Positions 1-8,832 of a stretch of 54,950 bases of DNA are shown piece by piece. The position numbers and the translations under genes were made by a program. The notes below the pieces were generated by a model. It made no database searches and was not told the origin of the DNA. It was given only the letters and a program-made list of their open reading frames with translations. The DNA comes from Lachnoclostridium sp. An131 (lineage in GTDB: Bacteria; Bacillota; Clostridia; Lachnospirales; Lachnospiraceae): the NCBI RefSeq assembly GCF_002160825.1, contig NZ_NFLI01000022.1, forward strand, positions 1-54,950, in the 5' to 3' direction. How positions within the stretch are numbered: the first letter of the stretch is position 1; each line of letters opens with the position of its first letter.

Positions 1-304
1 GCTCCTTGCTCATGAAACCGGCAAAAAAGCTGCCGGTTTCAAATTACACTCAGAATATCAGCCCACCGGCGACCAGCCGCAGGCCATTGAAAAGCTGGTC
101 AAAGGATTCAAAGAAGGCAACCAAGCCCAGACTTTACTGGGGGTTACGGGATCTGGCAAGACCTTCACGATGGCCAATGTGATCCAGCAGCTGAACAAGC
201 CGACGCTGGTCATTGCACACAATAAAACCCTCGCGGCACAACTCTACGGTGAGTTTAAGGAGTTCTTCCCCGAGAACGCAGTGGAGTATTTTGTGTCCTA
301 CTAG
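1..304 (+). pseudogene. Truncated 5' fragment of uvrB (second copy)
   Basis: From the window edge to about base 302 this matches bases 3793-4094 inside the intact uvrB. I count about 10 substitutions in 302 bases, most of them at third codon positions. The frame is open from base 2 (reads [13 protein letters not shown]...) and stays in the UvrB frame through the Walker A region (GVTGSGKT). It reaches FVSY and then stops at TAG (302-304), exactly where similarity ends. The intact gene continues with the [11 protein letters not shown] segment. The piece therefore covers only the first ~120 residues and cannot make UvrB. The mostly synonymous differences suggest two diverged alleles brought together by recombination rather than a very recent duplication. 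Its upstream part lies outside the window. Confidence 0.93.
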
Positions 305-364
305 GGAGAGGACCCCTTGGGCGTGCTATTTAGTGGTATTTCGCGTTACTTATACCAGATATTG

Positions 365-388
365 TGGACTAGGTGGACTGTATGGACA
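365..388. repeat. Three short direct repeats (TGGACT/A, 9-bp period)
   Basis: TGGACT (365-370), TGGACT (374-379) and TGGACA (383-388) recur with an exact 9-bp period just past the uvrB breakpoint. They could be protein-binding iterons such as recombinase arm sites, or chance. No integrase gene is visible in the window. Confidence 0.3.
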
Positions 389-417
389 TGATAAAACAGG
401 GTGGATTAGACAGCATA

Positions 418-436
418 GGTGACCTTCATTCGTAAA
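418..436 (+). repeat. Copy of the GGTGACC-n3-ATTCGTAAA motif
   Basis: GGTGACC (418-424) followed by ATTCGTAAA (428-436) has the same layout as 3628-3646 upstream of intact uvrB (GGTGACC, three bases, ATTCGTAAA). The two copies sit near the two ends of the ~3.4-kb accessory stretch between the uvrB fragment and intact uvrB. They may be ends of an inserted segment or members of an interspersed repeat family. Confidence 0.5.
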
Positions 437-488
437 GACGCGTATAGGGCAGGATGGTATGCAGAATAATCGACAGGGAGGAATTATT

Positions 489-722
489 ATGCCGACTTCA
501 AGTATTACCCGGAATTTTGTTATCACTGGAAAAAATAAGGTAGAGACGTTTGTCAACGCGCTGGAAGAATCGGCAAATGCTGATGTACCCTTACGGAAAG
601 TGGCAGCGAGACAGCTGACAGACCCAAAAGAGATCAAGGTTTTGATGATGAAAGCAAAGAAGTGTAGATGCGAACGGGAAGAATCAGAGAGAACTAGAAT
701 TATTAGAGAGGGTCAGAATTAA
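489..722 (+). CDS. Small protein of unknown function (paralogue of the one at 2420)
   Basis: A 77-residue protein with a good GGGAGG ribosome binding site ahead of ATG 489. The frame also opens at 459, but that start lacks a comparable site. It shares the pattern SSITxNFVI, a central V-E-x-F-x-x-ALE segment, then TDPKEIK-x-LM with the protein encoded at 2420-2611. The tail beyond residue ~60 is basic and cysteine-containing (KKCRCEREE) and does not match the paralogue, so it may be a read-through into unrelated sequence. No membrane segment or catalytic motif is visible. Such short proteins often precede a partner gene, and an antitoxin-like role is possible but unproven. What follows (723-862) has only short broken frames. 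Confidence 0.6.
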   Translation: MPTSSITRNFVITGKNKVETFVNALEESANADVPLRKVAARQLTDPKEIKVLMMKAKKCRCEREESERTRIIREGQN

Positions 723-862
723 ATTTATTAACTGTGAAAAATATGATATGCTTTTATAGAGGATAGATGAAGGGATTAAAGAAGGCAGAACGTGAGAAGA
801 AAACGTCCACTTGAGGCAGTGCTGTCACGGAATGCCAGTTTCTATAGAGATGAGGTGATTAG

Positions 863-2377
863 ATGACTGCAGCAGAGATTTTTGCTGGCGAATCTGATAA
901 TGTGGAGTTTAAAAGCGAAATTCCACCTAAAAGCGAAAAGTATATGAAGACAGTGGTGGCTTTTGCCAATGGCAAAGGCGGGAAGCTGGTTTTTGGCGTA
1001 GAAAATGGGACATGGACTGTCACCGGGTTTTCTAAGGAAGAAGTCTTTCAAAAGATGGATGCGATTACGAATGCCATTTTCGATAGCTGCGAACCTAAGA
1101 TCACCCCTAACATTGCTGTGCAGGAAATCGACGGAAAACTGATCATTGTCGTAGAGATTATTTCTGGAATGCAACGTCCTTACTATATCAAAAGCCAAGG
1201 CATTATGGATGGCACCTATATCCGAGTAGCCGGAACAACACGCCATGCAGAGCGGTATCGTGTACAGGAACTCATTATGGAAGGAACAAACCGTTCTTAT
1301 GATCAAATTGAGAGCGAGCAGATTGTTTCGGAAAATGAAATCGCCGCCTTCTGCGAGAAAATGTACCAGCATGCCATTAAGCTGGCTGAGACAGATACAG
1401 CAAGAGAGCAGATCCAAAAGGTAGGCAAAAATCAGCTGCTTTCATGGAAACTGCTGATAGAACGGGAGGGAGTTTGCCATCCAACCAATGGTTATCTTCT
1501 TTTGGACGGCGATATGGTAGACTTTCCAGATGCCGCCATACAATGTGCAGTATTCAAGGGCAAGGTACGTGATATCTTTATCACTCGTAAGGAGTTTACA
1601 GGAGCTATTTACGAACAGATTGAAGACGCTTACAATTTTGTGCTGCAGCACATTGACCTTGGCTCTCGTATTGAGGGAATTGCCAGGCAAGACTACTATG
1701 AATTACCTGTTAAAACTATCCGTGAGATGATTTCCAATGCTGTTTGCCACAGAAGTTATCTTACACCGGGAAAAATTCAAGTGGCGCTTTTTGATGACCG
1801 GCTGGAAGTAACTTCTCCTGGAATGCTGGACAGTGAGATTACCATTGAGAAGATGAAGACAGGCCTTTCAAAGATTCGAAATCGTGGGATAGCAGCGGCC
1901 TTTTCCTATATGAATATCGTAGAGGCATGGGGGAGCGGTATCCCGAAAATGTTTCAGGAGGCAAAGGAATATGGCCTCCGTGAGCCCGAGCTGATTGATA
2001 TGGGCAGCGATTTCCGCATCAACCTCTATCGGAAAAAAGCTATTACAGATCAGAATGGTGTTGTTGATCCTAGAGAGCGTGATACCAATGACACCAAAGC
2101 TGATACCAATGACACCAAAGCTGATACCAATGACACCAAAGCTGATACCAATGATACCAAAGCCGATACAGATGATATCAACGATACTTATGAAAAGGCT
2201 ATTCTAGATATCATTCAAAACGACTCGAGTGTAACACAAAAAAATATTGGAAAGAAACTCGGTATTTCTATCGCTACGGTGAAAAGGATTATGAGAAGTC
2301 TTCAAAAAAGCGGCTGGATACAGCGTGAGGGTTCCAGCAGGAACGGCTCATGGGTCATCATAAATTCGAAGGAGTAA
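863..2377 (+). CDS. AlbA_2-domain ATP-binding protein with C-terminal winged helix
   Basis: 504 residues. The N-terminal ~130 residues match the Schlafen AlbA_2 type: NVEFKSE near residue 12, then AFANGKGGKLVFGV. The middle to C-terminal half has a GHKL-like ATPase module (REMISNAVCHRSY, then SPGMLDSEIT, then EAWGSGIPKMFQEAKEYGL). A linker made of DTNDTKA repeats (~residues 407-434) leads to a winged helix (VTQKNIGKKLGISIATVKRIMRSL) near the end. This is the usual layout of the COG2865 family, thought to be transcription regulators or accessory factors in mobile and defence regions. Start ATG 863 has AGGTGA upstream. The short gene at 2420 follows closely with its own strong site. Function is unproven. 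Confidence 0.85.
   Translation: MTAAEIFAGESDNVEFKSEIPPKSEKYMKTVVAFANGKGGKLVFGVENGTWTVTGFSKEEVFQKMDAITNAIFDSCEPKITPNIAVQEIDGKLIIVVEIISGMQRPYYIKSQGIMDGTYIRVAGTTRHAERYRVQELIMEGTNRSYDQIESEQIVSENEIAAFCEKMYQHAIKLAETDTAREQIQKVGKNQLLSWKLLIEREGVCHPTNGYLLLDGDMVDFPDAAIQCAVFKGKVRDIFITRKEFTGAIYEQIEDAYNFVLQHIDLGSRIEGIARQDYYELPVKTIREMISNAVCHRSYLTPGKIQVALFDDRLEVTSPGMLDSEITIEKMKTGLSKIRNRGIAAAFSYMNIVEAWGSGIPKMFQEAKEYGLREPELIDMGSDFRINLYRKKAITDQNGVVDPRERDTNDTKADTNDTKADTNDTKADTNDTKADTDDINDTYEKAILDIIQNDSSVTQKNIGKKLGISIATVKRIMRSLQKSGWIQREGSSRNGSWVIINSKE
2081..2185 (+). repeat. 21-bp in-frame tandem repeat (DTNDTKA)
   Basis: Four 21-bp units (2081-2101, 2102-2122, 2123-2143, 2144-2164) encode DTNDTKA. The first three are identical and the fourth differs at two bases. 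A degenerate fifth unit runs to 2185. As the unit is a multiple of three, gain or loss of copies keeps the frame and changes only the linker between the ATPase module and the winged helix of the surrounding gene. Confidence 0.95.
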
Positions 2378-2419
2378 AGTAATGTGCAAGTTTCATACAG
2401 ACGAAGGAGGTGTTTGAAT

Positions 2420-2611
2420 ATGGCAGCTTCGAGTATAACAAAAAATTTTGTCATCGCGGATAAGGATGATGTGGAGGCATTTGCAGATGCGCTGGAGAAA
2501 GCTGCCAACACAGATTATCCTCCTATTCCGACATTGGGAAGGCAGGTAACTGATCCTAAAGAAATTAAAGCTCTGATGATAAGGCTGAAAGAGAAAAAGA
2601 TGAATGGATGA
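2420..2611 (+). CDS. Small protein of unknown function (paralogue of the one at 489)
   Basis: 63 residues. ATG 2420 has a near-perfect AAGGAGGTG site (2404-2412) at 7-nt spacing; the longer frame from GTG 2384 is less likely. It carries the SSITKNFVI start, a VEAFADALEKAAN segment and TDPKEIKALM, as in the protein at 489. It ends KEKKMNG. Its last codons overlap the start of the Rhs-like relic (ATG 2604) in another frame, an antitoxin/partner-gene style of coupling. No known domain recognised. Confidence 0.65.
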   Translation: MAASSITKNFVIADKDDVEAFADALEKAANTDYPPIPTLGRQVTDPKEIKALMIRLKEKKMNG

Positions 2612-2882
2612 TTCACAGAAATATTTTTACATCAACATTCGTGGATACCTTGGACAGGAAGGTTCAAATGAAATCGGAGACTATCAGTATAACGAACTGA
2701 ATCAGCTGATTTCCAAGAAGGATGGAAATGAGAGCTACACCTATACCTATGACAAGCGGGGCAAGAAAGACTGAAATAACAATGCAAGATGCGGAGAATG
2801 TCGTCGACAGAGTAATTGGAAAATTAGTGAGTTGCCAGGACGTGTAGAAATTTGGACCAACGAAGGAACATATGTGAGGTGA
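2604..2882 (+). pseudogene. Rhs/YD-repeat protein relic, C-terminal tail
   Basis: One frame runs from ATG 2604 to TGA 2880-2882 with an in-frame TGA at 2772-2774. Before that stop it encodes GDYQYNELNQLISKKDG followed by YTYTYDKRG, a typical Rhs/YD repeat. After it, the same frame encodes a short cysteine-containing piece and a tail (KISELPGRVEIWTNEG) that could be the end of a toxin domain. A full Rhs protein is over a thousand residues, so this is a heavily deleted remnant. The first ~18 residues do not look Rhs-like and may be a fusion product. It sits directly before a probable immunity gene, as in polymorphic toxin loci. Confidence 0.7.
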
Positions 2883-2886
2883 GTAA

Positions 2887-3126
2887 GTGGCAAGAATGAC
2901 TTGTAAATGTGGTAAATTATTAGATAATCATGAAGCACCAAATGACATAGAACTTATTGTATATACAGATAAAGAATGGGATGCAATTTGTAATTGTGAC
3001 AGTATACAGCCTTGGATGATACCCTCTCCCAGGTATGAGGTATGGCGTTGCCCTGTATGTAAAAGAATCTATGTCTACGATAGAGGGGAAGATATTCCGA
3101 TTATGATTTATACACTAGAGAATTAG
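2887..3126 (+). CDS. Small Cys-rich protein, possible Rhs-toxin immunity protein
   Basis: 79 residues starting at GTG 2887 (GGTGAG upstream); ATG 2896 is an alternative. It has a CKCGKLL pair near the N-terminus and a CPVC pair in WRCPVCKRIYVY near the C-terminus, which suggests a zinc-ribbon-like fold of two cysteine knuckles. There is no signal peptide or membrane segment. It lies 4 bp after the Rhs relic, the classic position of an immunity gene, and is followed by a terminator. The immunity role is inferred from context only. Confidence 0.55.
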   Translation: MARMTCKCGKLLDNHEAPNDIELIVYTDKEWDAICNCDSIQPWMIPSPRYEVWRCPVCKRIYVYDRGEDIPIMIYTLEN

Positions 3127-3184
3127 AATAATCGCTTGGGGAAATTAGGCTAGATTTAAGGGGGGAATCTTTTATTAAAATGCG

Positions 3185-3226
3185 GCTGCCGGGTTCAGTG
3201 CTTATGCTGATCCCGGCGGCTTTTAT
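3185..3226 (+). terminator. Rho-independent terminator after the immunity-like gene
   Basis: A 14-nt stem (3185-3198 with 3207-3220, one wobble and one mismatch) closes an 8-nt loop and is followed by TTTTATCTTG. Confidence 0.75.
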
Positions 3227-3363
3227 CTTGTCACAATTCAACAACAAACGTAACTCTTTTTACAGCATACCACACGAATCGTTGCTGGGCATACAGAAAA
3301 GACTTAGTACCGGATGGTAAATACTGGACGTTGGAATAGTTTTAGTGTAAAATTGAACATACT

Positions 3364-3601
3364 AAAAAAGTATAGCAGCAGAAGGGAACGGATGTTCTAA
3401 AATGCGGCTATACTTTTTTCGCTATCCATGCTATAATTTGCCTGACTGGAAGAAAAGCAAGCGCGGCCGGAGGGAGCATTTGCTTTTCTCTGGTCAGGCA
3501 GCGAAGAACCGAAGGTTCTGAGCATGCCAGAATGAACAACGTGAATTCTGGCATGTTTGGTGACCTTTAGAAATGCCAATTCCACCAGGGTTTATCTGGT
3601 G
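3364..3601. repeat. Array of consecutive hairpins in a 3127-3751 gene-free stretch
   Basis: The 3127-3751 stretch holds no convincing gene. It contains perfect inverted repeats one after another: 3364-3376 with 3407-3419 (13 bp, A/T-flanked, able to terminate in both directions); 3439-3446 with 3493-3500 enclosing 3451-3460 with 3480-3489; 3505-3510 with 3514-3519; 3523-3533 with 3545-3555 (11 bp); and 3583-3588 with 3596-3601. The density suggests a composite palindromic intergenic repeat. Confidence 0.75.
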
Positions 3602-3626
3602 TTACGCAGTTTTGAAAAACACGTTT

Positions 3627-3734
3627 TGGTGACCTGAATTCGTAAAATCAAAAAAGTTTGCCTATTAGGCAGGCCAAAATTGCTTCATTTTACGAATTTC
3701 TGCCTAATAGGCAAACTTTTTACTACGGTCACCA
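3627..3734 (+). promoter_or_regulatory. Interleaved inverted repeats (A-B-A'-B') ahead of uvrB
   Basis: Arm A (3637-3648) is perfectly complementary to A' (3687-3698), 12 bp. Arm B (3651-3672) is perfectly complementary to B' (3700-3721), 22 bp. The order A-B-A'-B' means both stems together form a pseudoknot, or they are mutually exclusive. B and B' can also fold on themselves (TGCCTA..TAGGCA). An outer pair TGGTGACC (3627-3634) and GGTCACCA (3727-3734) encloses everything. The block ends at the uvrB ribosome binding site (3735-3740), so folding could control uvrB. It could equally be a mobile palindromic repeat. Confidence 0.7.
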
Positions 3735-3751
3735 GGGAGGAAAAATAGAAA

Positions 3752-5803
3752 ATGGGAAATCAAGGACATTCGCAATCCGCTGGCGAAGGCCAGCTCCTTG
3801 CTCATGAAACCGGCAAAAAAGCTGCCGGTTTCAAATTACACTCAGAATATCAGCCCACCGGCGACCAGCCGCAGGCCATTGAAAAGCTGGTCAAAGGATT
3901 CCAGGAAGGCAATCAGGCCCAGACTTTACTGGGGGTTACGGGTTCCGGCAAGACCTTCACGATGGCCAATATCATCCAGCAGCTGAACAAGCCGACGCTG
4001 GTCATTGCACACAATAAAACCCTCGCGGCGCAGCTCTACGGTGAGTTTAAGGAGTTCTTCCCCGAGAACGCAGTGGAGTATTTTGTGTCCTACTATGATT
4101 ATTACCAGCCGGAGGCGTACGTGCCCTCCACAGATACCTACATTGCCAAGGATTCCGCCATCAACGATGAGATCGACAAGCTCCGCTTGTCGGCCACCGC
4201 GGCGCTCATCGAGCGCCGCGACGTTATCATCGTCTCTTCAGTGTCCTGTATCTACGGGTTGGGTGAACCGGAAAACTTTGAGAAGATGATGGTGTCCCTG
4301 CGGCCGGGAATGGAAAAGGACCGGGACGAGGTGCTGCGGCAGCTCGTGGATATCCAGTATGATCGGAACGATATGGACTTTAAGCGCGGCACATTCCGGG
4401 TGCGGGGGGATGTGATTGAGATCATTCCGGCCAACGAGGCCGAGACGGCTGTGCGGGTGGAGTTTTTCGGAGACGAGATCGACCGGATTACCCGGATCGA
4501 CGTGCTGACCGGAGAGATTAAGGAAGAGCTGAATCATGTGGCGATCTTCCCGGCCTCCCATTATGTGGTGCCGGCGGAGCAGATCAAGCGGGCAGCGGCG
4601 GCCATCGAGCAGGAGCTGGAGGAGCGCGTCCGGTATTTCAAGAGCGAGGATAAGCTTCTGGAAGCCCAGAGGATTGCGGAGCGGACGAATTTCGATATCG
4701 AGATGCTGAAGGAAACGGGCTTCTGCTCCGGCATCGAGAATTATTCCCGCCATTTGTCGGGGTATGCGCCGGGAACGCCGCCCAATACGCTGATGGATTA
4801 TTTTAAGGATGATTTCCTGATTATTATTGACGAGTCCCACAAAACGGTTCCGCAGATCCGCGGAATGTTTGCGGGCGACCAGTCCAGAAAAAGGACGCTG
4901 GTGGATTATGGATTCCGCCTGCCGTCAGCGCTGGACAACCGCCCCTTGAATTTTGAAGAGTTTGAAAGTAAAATAGATCAAATCCTGTTTGTGTCGGCGA
5001 CGCCGGGAGAATATGAGGCGGATCATGAGATGCTGCGGGCCGAGCAGATTATCCGGCCTACAGGACTTCTGGACCCGAAGGTGGAGGTGCGCCCGGTAGA
5101 GGGGCAGATCGATGACCTGGTGGGTGAAGTCAATAAGGAGACGGCAGCAGGCCATAAGATTCTGATTACGACGCTGACTAAAAGAATGGCAGAGGACCTG
5201 ACGGATTATATGCGGGAGCTGGGCATTCGTGTCAAATATCTTCATTCTGATATTGACACGCTGGAGCGGACACAGATTATCCGGGATATGCGTCTCGATG
5301 TGTTCGATGTTCTGGTGGGAATCAACCTGCTCCGTGAGGGCCTGGACATTCCGGAGATTACGCTGGTGGCGATTCTGGACGCGGACAAGGAAGGGTTCCT
5401 GCGTTCTGAGGTATCGCTGATCCAGACCATTGGCCGTGCGGCCCGAAATTCCGAGGGCCATGTTATCATGTATGCGGACACCATCACGGATTCCATGCGG
5501 CTTGCGATTGAAGAGACGGAGAGGCGCCGGGCGCTGCAGGAGGCTTATAATAAGGAGCATGGCATCACCCCGAAGACCATTCAGAAGTCTGTCCGGGAGC
5601 TGATCAGCATTTCCAAAGAAATCGCTCAGGAGGAGCTGCAGTTCGAGAAGGATCCGGAGTCCATGAGCAAAAAAGAGCTGGAAAAGCTGGTTGCGGATAT
5701 CGACAAGAAGATGAAGAAGGCGGCTGCGGAGCTGAATTTCGAGCTGGCCGCGGAGCTGCGTGACAAGATGATTGAATTGAAAAAGCAGCTTGCGGATCTG
5801 TAG
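3752..5803 (+). CDS. uvrB: UvrABC excinuclease subunit B
   Basis: 683 residues. UvrB is the DNA-loading helicase-like subunit of nucleotide excision repair: it takes the lesion from UvrA and recruits UvrC. Visible are the Q-like start ([13 protein letters not shown]), Walker A (GVTGSGKT), the beta-hairpin region ([13 protein letters not shown]), the DEAD-like DESH box, helicase motifs V-VI ([22 protein letters not shown]) and the C-terminal UVR motif that contacts UvrC ([13 protein letters not shown]). About 26 residues precede the usual family start, but ATG 3752 is the only start with a proper GGGAGG site. uvrA follows 88 bp on, as in many Firmicutes. A broken copy of the 5' end lies at 1-304. 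Confidence 0.98.
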   Translation: MGNQGHSQSAGEGQLLAHETGKKAAGFKLHSEYQPTGDQPQAIEKLVKGFQEGNQAQTLLGVTGSGKTFTMANIIQQLNKPTLVIAHNKTLAAQLYGEFKEFFPENAVEYFVSYYDYYQPEAYVPSTDTYIAKDSAINDEIDKLRLSATAALIERRDVIIVSSVSCIYGLGEPENFEKMMVSLRPGMEKDRDEVLRQLVDIQYDRNDMDFKRGTFRVRGDVIEIIPANEAETAVRVEFFGDEIDRITRIDVLTGEIKEELNHVAIFPASHYVVPAEQIKRAAAAIEQELEERVRYFKSEDKLLEAQRIAERTNFDIEMLKETGFCSGIENYSRHLSGYAPGTPPNTLMDYFKDDFLIIIDESHKTVPQIRGMFAGDQSRKRTLVDYGFRLPSALDNRPLNFEEFESKIDQILFVSATPGEYEADHEMLRAEQIIRPTGLLDPKVEVRPVEGQIDDLVGEVNKETAAGHKILITTLTKRMAEDLTDYMRELGIRVKYLHSDIDTLERTQIIRDMRLDVFDVLVGINLLREGLDIPEITLVAILDADKEGFLRSEVSLIQTIGRAARNSEGHVIMYADTITDSMRLAIEETERRRALQEAYNKEHGITPKTIQKSVRELISISKEIAQEELQFEKDPESMSKKELEKLVADIDKKMKKAAAELNFELAAELRDKMIELKKQLADL

Positions 5804-5891
5804 GGAAAGTACGGGAGAACCAGGAGAAAACCAGTAAGAATATTTTCCGGGTTCCGGCGCAGGCTATAGAGCAAAAGATAAGAGGAGTATT

Positions 5892-8741
5892 ATGAAAAAC
5901 TGTATCAGAATCAGGGGAGCAAATGAACATAATTTAAGAAATCTGGATCTGGATATTCCCAGAGATAAATTTGTGGTGCTGACGGGCTTAAGCGGTTCCG
6001 GAAAGTCCTCTCTGGCCTTTGACACGATTTACGCGGAAGGACAGAGGAGATATATGGAGTCTCTGTCTTCCTACGCGCGTCAGTTCCTGGGACAGATGGA
6101 AAAGCCGAATGTGGAAAGCATTGAGGGACTGTCCCCGGCGATTTCCATCGATCAGAAGTCCACGAACCGGAACCCCAGATCTACGGTAGGAACGGTGACG
6201 GAGATTTACGACTATTTCCGTCTGCTTTACGCGCGGATTGGAATTCCCCATTGCCCGAAATGCGGCAAGGAGATCAAAAAGCAGAGCGTCGATCAGATGG
6301 TGGACCAGATCATGGCCCTGCCGGAGCGGACGAGAATCCAGCTTCTGGCGCCGGTGGTAAAGGGGCGCAAGGGCGAGCATGTGAAGGTGCTGGAGCAGGC
6401 AAGAAAGAGCGGCTTTGTCCGTGTGAAGATTGATGGAAGCCTTTATGAGCTTTCCGAGGAAATCAAGCTGGAAAAGAATGTGAAGCACCTGATTGAGATC
6501 GTTGTGGACCGTCTGGTGGTGAAGCCGGGCATTGAGCGGCGTCTGGCGGATTCTATTGAGACTGTACTGAACCTGGCGGAGGGGCTTCTGATCGTGGAAA
6601 TCGTCGGCGGAAGCGAGGAGGAGATTCTGTCCTTCAGCTCCAGCTACGCCTGCCCGGACTGCGGCATCAGCATGGAGGAGATTGAGCCGAGAAGCTTTTC
6701 CTTCAATAATCCCTTCGGTGCCTGCCCGGACTGCTTTGGTCTGGGGTACAAGATGGAGTTTGACGAGGATCTGATGATTCCGGACAAGTCTTTGAGCATT
6801 GCGGAGGGAGCCATTACGGTTATGGGATGGCAGTCCTGTACAGATCCGTCCAGCTTCACCTATGCGCTTTTGAAAGCGCTTTCGGAAGAATATCATTTTG
6901 ATTTGAATACGCCATACGAAAAGCTGGATCCGGAAATTCAGAAGATATTGATTCATGGCACGGACGGCCATAAGATGAAGGTGCATTATAAGGGACAAAG
7001 AGGCCAGGGCGTTTACGACGTGGCCTTTGAGGGCCTGATCAAAAATGTGGAACGGCGTTACCGGGAGACAGGCTCGGAAATCGTAAAGCAGGAGTATGAG
7101 ACCTTCATGCGGATCACGCCCTGTAAGACCTGCGGCGGTCAGCGCCTGAAGAAGACTTCCCTGGCCGTGACGGTGGCGGATAAAAATATTGCGGAGATTA
7201 CTGCCATGTCTGTCCGGACGCTCTATGATTTCCTGAAGGATCTGAAGCTCACGCCTCAGCAGGAGCTCATCGGAGCGCAGATTTTAAAGGAGATCCGCGC
7301 GCGTATCGGCTTTCTGGTGGATGTGGGTCTGGATTACCTGACACTGGCCCGGGCTACGGGTACCCTGTCCGGCGGAGAGGCCCAGAGAATCCGTCTGGCG
7401 ACGCAGATAGGTTCGGGACTTGTGGGGGTGGCCTATATTCTGGACGAGCCCAGCATCGGCCTTCACCAGAGGGACAACGACAAGCTGCTGGCGACCCTGA
7501 AGCGCCTGCGGGATTTGGGAAATACGCTGATTGTCGTGGAGCATGACGAGGACACCATGTTTGCGGCGGACTATATTGTGGATATCGGGCCGGGAGCCGG
7601 AGAACACGGCGGTCAGGTAGTGGCAGCAGGCACGGCGGAAGAGATCATGGCCTGCCCGGAATCGATTACGGGCGCTTACTTAAGCGGACGGCTCCAGATT
7701 CCGGTGCCGGAGACGCGCCGGACTCCCACGGGATGGCTTACCATCAAGGGAGCTGCAGAGAACAATCTGAAGAATATTCAGGTGGATATCCCGCTGGGCG
7801 TGATGACCTGCGTGACAGGAGTTTCCGGATCTGGAAAGAGCTCTCTTGTCAATGAAATCCTGTATAAGACGCTGGCGAGAAAGCTGAACCGGGCGAGGAC
7901 AATCCCCGGAAAATATAAGGCGATAGAAGGAATCGAGCAGCTGGATAAGGTCATCGCCATCGACCAGTCACCCATTGGGCGGACGCCCCGTTCCAATCCG
8001 GCGACCTACACGGGCGTCTTTGACCAGATCCGGGATCTTTTCGCGTCCACGGCCGACGCAAAGAGCCGGGGCTACAAGAAGGGACGTTTCAGCTTCAACG
8101 TAAAGGGCGGCCGCTGCGAGGCCTGCTCCGGAGACGGGATTATCAAGATTGAGATGCATTTCCTGCCGGATGTCTATGTGCCCTGCGAGGTCTGCCAGGG
8201 AAAACGGTACAACCGGGAGACGCTTGAGGTAAAATATAAGGGCAAGAGCATTTTTGACGTACTGGATATGACGGTGGAGGAAGCGCTGGAATTCTTTGAG
8301 CCGGTGCCCTCTATCCGCAGAAAAATAGAGACCCTGAACGATGTGGGACTTTCCTATATCAAGCTGGGACAGCCGTCCACGACCCTGTCCGGAGGAGAGG
8401 CTCAGAGAATCAAGCTGGCCACGGAGCTTTCCAAACGAAGCACCGGAAAGACGATTTATATTCTGGACGAGCCGACGACAGGACTTCATTTCGCAGATGT
8501 TCACAAGCTGACGGAGATCCTGCAGCGTCTGGCTGAGGGCGGCAATACGGTTGTCGTCATTGAGCACAATCTGGATGTGATTAAGACGGCGGATTATATC
8601 ATTGATATGGGACCGGAAGGCGGAGACAGGGGCGGCACAGTGATCGCGAAGGGGACGCCGGAAGAGATCGCGGAGCAGGAGGTGTCCTATACAGGGCAGT
8701 ACCTGAAAAAGTATCTGAAGCCGAAGAAGCCGGAAGCATAA
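5892..8741 (+). CDS. uvrA: UvrABC excinuclease subunit A
   Basis: 949 residues, the normal length for this ABC-type damage sensor. It has two ATP-binding halves: Walker [10 protein letters not shown] near residue 32 and GVSGSGKSS near 643, and two signature motifs ([13 protein letters not shown] and [13 protein letters not shown]). Zinc-finger cysteine pairs CPKC (first, insertion-domain region), CPDC and C-x2-C clusters (CEAC, CEVC) are present. ATG 5892 has a GAGGAG site. It forms a pair with uvrB. No promoter is obvious in the 88-bp gap, so co-transcription is likely. The next gene, murB, has its own promoter. Confidence 0.98.
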   Translation: MKNCIRIRGANEHNLRNLDLDIPRDKFVVLTGLSGSGKSSLAFDTIYAEGQRRYMESLSSYARQFLGQMEKPNVESIEGLSPAISIDQKSTNRNPRSTVGTVTEIYDYFRLLYARIGIPHCPKCGKEIKKQSVDQMVDQIMALPERTRIQLLAPVVKGRKGEHVKVLEQARKSGFVRVKIDGSLYELSEEIKLEKNVKHLIEIVVDRLVVKPGIERRLADSIETVLNLAEGLLIVEIVGGSEEEILSFSSSYACPDCGISMEEIEPRSFSFNNPFGACPDCFGLGYKMEFDEDLMIPDKSLSIAEGAITVMGWQSCTDPSSFTYALLKALSEEYHFDLNTPYEKLDPEIQKILIHGTDGHKMKVHYKGQRGQGVYDVAFEGLIKNVERRYRETGSEIVKQEYETFMRITPCKTCGGQRLKKTSLAVTVADKNIAEITAMSVRTLYDFLKDLKLTPQQELIGAQILKEIRARIGFLVDVGLDYLTLARATGTLSGGEAQRIRLATQIGSGLVGVAYILDEPSIGLHQRDNDKLLATLKRLRDLGNTLIVVEHDEDTMFAADYIVDIGPGAGEHGGQVVAAGTAEEIMACPESITGAYLSGRLQIPVPETRRTPTGWLTIKGAAENNLKNIQVDIPLGVMTCVTGVSGSGKSSLVNEILYKTLARKLNRARTIPGKYKAIEGIEQLDKVIAIDQSPIGRTPRSNPATYTGVFDQIRDLFASTADAKSRGYKKGRFSFNVKGGRCEACSGDGIIKIEMHFLPDVYVPCEVCQGKRYNRETLEVKYKGKSIFDVLDMTVEEALEFFEPVPSIRRKIETLNDVGLSYIKLGQPSTTLSGGEAQRIKLATELSKRSTGKTIYILDEPTTGLHFADVHKLTEILQRLAEGGNTVVVIEHNLDVIKTADYIIDMGPEGGDRGGTVIAKGTPEEIAEQEVSYTGQYLKKYLKPKKPEA

Positions 8742-8785
8742 GGCGTACAGAGAATACAGAATAGAGGGCCTGCGTTTGTAAGGGG

Positions 8786-8814
8786 TTGTGTAAATTTCAA
8801 ATTTTGCATATAAT
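8786..8814 (+). promoter_or_regulatory. Sigma-A promoter for murB
   Basis: TTGTGT (8786-8791), 17-bp spacer and a perfect TATAAT (8809-8814). Transcription would start near 8821, leaving only ~12 nt before ATG 8833. Confidence 0.7.
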
Positions 8815-8832
8815 GTATCGTAACGAAGTAAA

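Noticed and set aside
213-422. 69-residue frame across the uvrB fragment breakpoint
   Set aside because: It is an off-frame shadow of uvrB (the same shadow appears at 4005) running into unrelated sequence.
723-862. Possible short genes between 723 and 862
   Set aside because: Only fragments of 10-16 codons are open and none has a full ribosome site; it looks like decayed coding sequence.
3507-3519. LexA/DinR (SOS) box upstream of uvrB
   Set aside because: GAAC and GTTC halves are present but separated by five bases, not four, and lie ~230 bp before the start. It is better explained as a small hairpin.
3364-3734. CRISPR-like array
   Set aside because: The repeats are inverted hairpins of differing sequence, not direct repeats with regular spacers, and no cas genes are present.
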